Positions 63,113 to 64,000 of a stretch of 64,000 nt of DNA are shown in pieces. The notes under the pieces were generated by a model. That model was given only the letters and a program-made list of their open reading frames with translations, searched no databases and had not been told where the DNA came from. Source of the stretch: an uncultured Flavobacteriales bacterium. Its GTDB lineage: Bacteria > Bacteroidota > Bacteroidia > Flavobacteriales > Crocinitomicaceae. A program made the translations under genes and the position numbers. The stretch spans positions 1 through 64,000 of the forward strand of contig CAMLFH010000017.1 in NCBI GenBank assembly GCA_946479285.1, in the 5' to 3' direction. Within the stretch, counting starts at the first letter, position 1. The number at the start of each line of letters is the position of its first letter.

Positions 63113-64000
63113 CCTTCAGTTAACAATCTCCGATTTTAAGTCATTTGATGGAGAGGTTATAACGCTTAAAAATCTTACGGTACTAGCAGGCATAAATTCG
63201 GCAGGCAAATCCACAATTATTCAAGCACTGTTATTGTTGCGAGTTACAATAGAACAGGACCGATTGTTTTTGCAAAATGCGGATAAAATCAAGATCCCAC
63301 TAAATGGTCCATATAACATGGAATTGGGAAACACTTTTGAGGTAATCAGAAGAAGTAAAAGGGTATCTGATTCAACAATGCGCTTGGCGCTTGAAGAAGT
63401 AGGAGGTGTAAAATATGCAGATGTCTTATACGTGGGAGACAGGGCAACGCAAACTAATTATGAACTGGTTACGGAAGATTTTGAGATTCTTGGTGACCCA
63501 CCAACAGGCTTAATGCACGAATGTTTCTATTACCTATGCGCTGAAAGGATTGGGCCTAGATTAAAATACGAATATGAAGTTTTACCCTATCAGCATGTTG
63601 GTTATAAGGGCGAGCACACTTTTCAGATCTTGAGTGGAGAAAACATTGAAATAATGGCGCCTCGAACCATCAATAGGGAAAGTTTTGGCCTGTTATTCGA
63701 CGTAGTAAGAGAATGGCTGGAATATATTATTCCAGGATCAAAGTTCAATTCTGCAACAGCAATGGGACGAAGTCGCGTAATTGAAGGGACTTTCGCAGAG
63801 AGTTTACCAACAAACGTAGGTTTCGGTATTTCTTACGTATTACCTATAATCGTCAATTGTTTGATCGCAAAGGAAGATACTGTTGTAATAATCGAAAATC
63901 CCGAGGCTCATCTCCACCCATTCGGGCAATCACGGATAGGACTATTTTTGGCCCAAATGGCGGACTGCGGACTGCGTATTATTATAGAAACACACAGCGA
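63105..64000 (+). CDS. AAA family ATPase, OLD/DUF3696-like, partial
   Basis: 298 codons are present and the gene runs off the window. It starts at 63105, within the DUF262 gene (8-base overlap). Walker A is GINSAGKS (residues 29-36) after the 'LQLTISDFKSFDGEVITLKN' N-terminus typical of SMC/OLD/RecF-type ATPases. GFGISYVLPIIVNCLIA is followed by the Walker B-like VVIIENPEAHLHPFGQS, then the IIIETHSE switch at the window end. This matches AAA_15/DUF3696 ATPases, which often pair with a nuclease in defence loci. No TOPRIM is visible yet. Function is inferred. Confidence 0.85.
   Translation, partial: MNDLQLTISDFKSFDGEVITLKNLTVLAGINSAGKSTIIQALLLLRVTIEQDRLFLQNADKIKIPLNGPYNMELGNTFEVIRRSKRVSDSTMRLALEEVGGVKYADVLYVGDRATQTNYELVTEDFEILGDPPTGLMHECFYYLCAERIGPRLKYEYEVLPYQHVGYKGEHTFQILSGENIEIMAPRTINRESFGLLFDVVREWLEYIIPGSKFNSATAMGRSRVIEGTFAESLPTNVGFGISYVLPIIVNCLIAKEDTVVIIENPEAHLHPFGQSRIGLFLAQMADCGLRIIIETHS

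Larger units (their letters stand above)
59850..64000. mobile_element. Integrated element in yifB (left end only)
   Basis: It starts with the serine recombinase, then a 444-base AT-rich gap, then a DUF262/AAA ATPase pair, and runs past the window. The missing yifB C-terminus should mark the right end. No other mobility gene is seen in the visible 4.1 kb. Genes further inside are unknown. Confidence 0.8.

Overview
The window looks like a chromosome segment of a Bacteroidota bacterium of the order Flavobacteriales, most likely close to Fluviicola/Crocinitomicaceae. This rests on a type IX secretion/gliding locus (porU, porV, a PorP/SprF protein, gldJ), two further secreted proteins with T9SS C-terminal sorting domains, promoters of the Bacteroidota type (TTG, about 19-21 nt, TAnnTTTG), and almost no Shine-Dalgarno sequences. 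I cannot name the species from the sequence alone.

Layout. 0-3 kb: the tail of a carbohydrate-porin-like gene converges on a secreted WG-repeat protein. 3-9.3 kb: a tripartite RND efflux operon (tetR-tolC-adaptor-permease, minus strand) with two copies of a palindromic TetR operator. 9.3-12.9 kb: a lipoprotein, bioF-bioB and a GNAT acetyltransferase. 13-23.2 kb: the T9SS block porU-porV-ispF (minus), diverging from porP/sprF-gldJ-murF (plus). 23.4-33.6 kb: acyl-CoA dehydrogenase, anmK, an amino-acid dehydrogenase, nhaA, an exbB-exbD-TonB cluster with three energy-transducer genes, folC, and tRNA-Val. 33.7-37.5 kb: an accessory stretch with a broken GIY-YIG gene, a Crp/Fnr-type regulator next to an SDR oxidoreductase (each preceded by the same palindrome), DoxX and SpoIIAA-like genes. 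37.7-47.6 kb: a secreted dikinase-like protein with a T9SS tail, then a tight operon of a giant TPR/MORN protein and two DUF3857/transglutaminase-like proteins. 47.6-58.7 kb: MarR and AraC-type regulators, an MFS exporter, mnmD, a T9SS esterase, tpx, an outer-membrane receptor, a sigma factor coupled to a membrane protein with a barrel-like tail, and a methyltransferase.

58.8-64 kb: the yifB/comM gene is cut after its Walker B region by an integrated element. The element starts with a large serine recombinase whose last codons and stop lie in yifB DNA. It then carries a translationally overlapping pair: a DUF262 (ParB-like) protein and an AAA ATPase with an OLD/DUF3696-like look, running off the window. 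This pair is the best candidate for an uncharacterised (possibly anti-phage) system. Other leads are the exported dikinase-like protein and the TPR/MORN-DUF3857 operon.

All calls were made by reading the sequence, with no database search. Family names come from recognised motifs and are graded by confidence.
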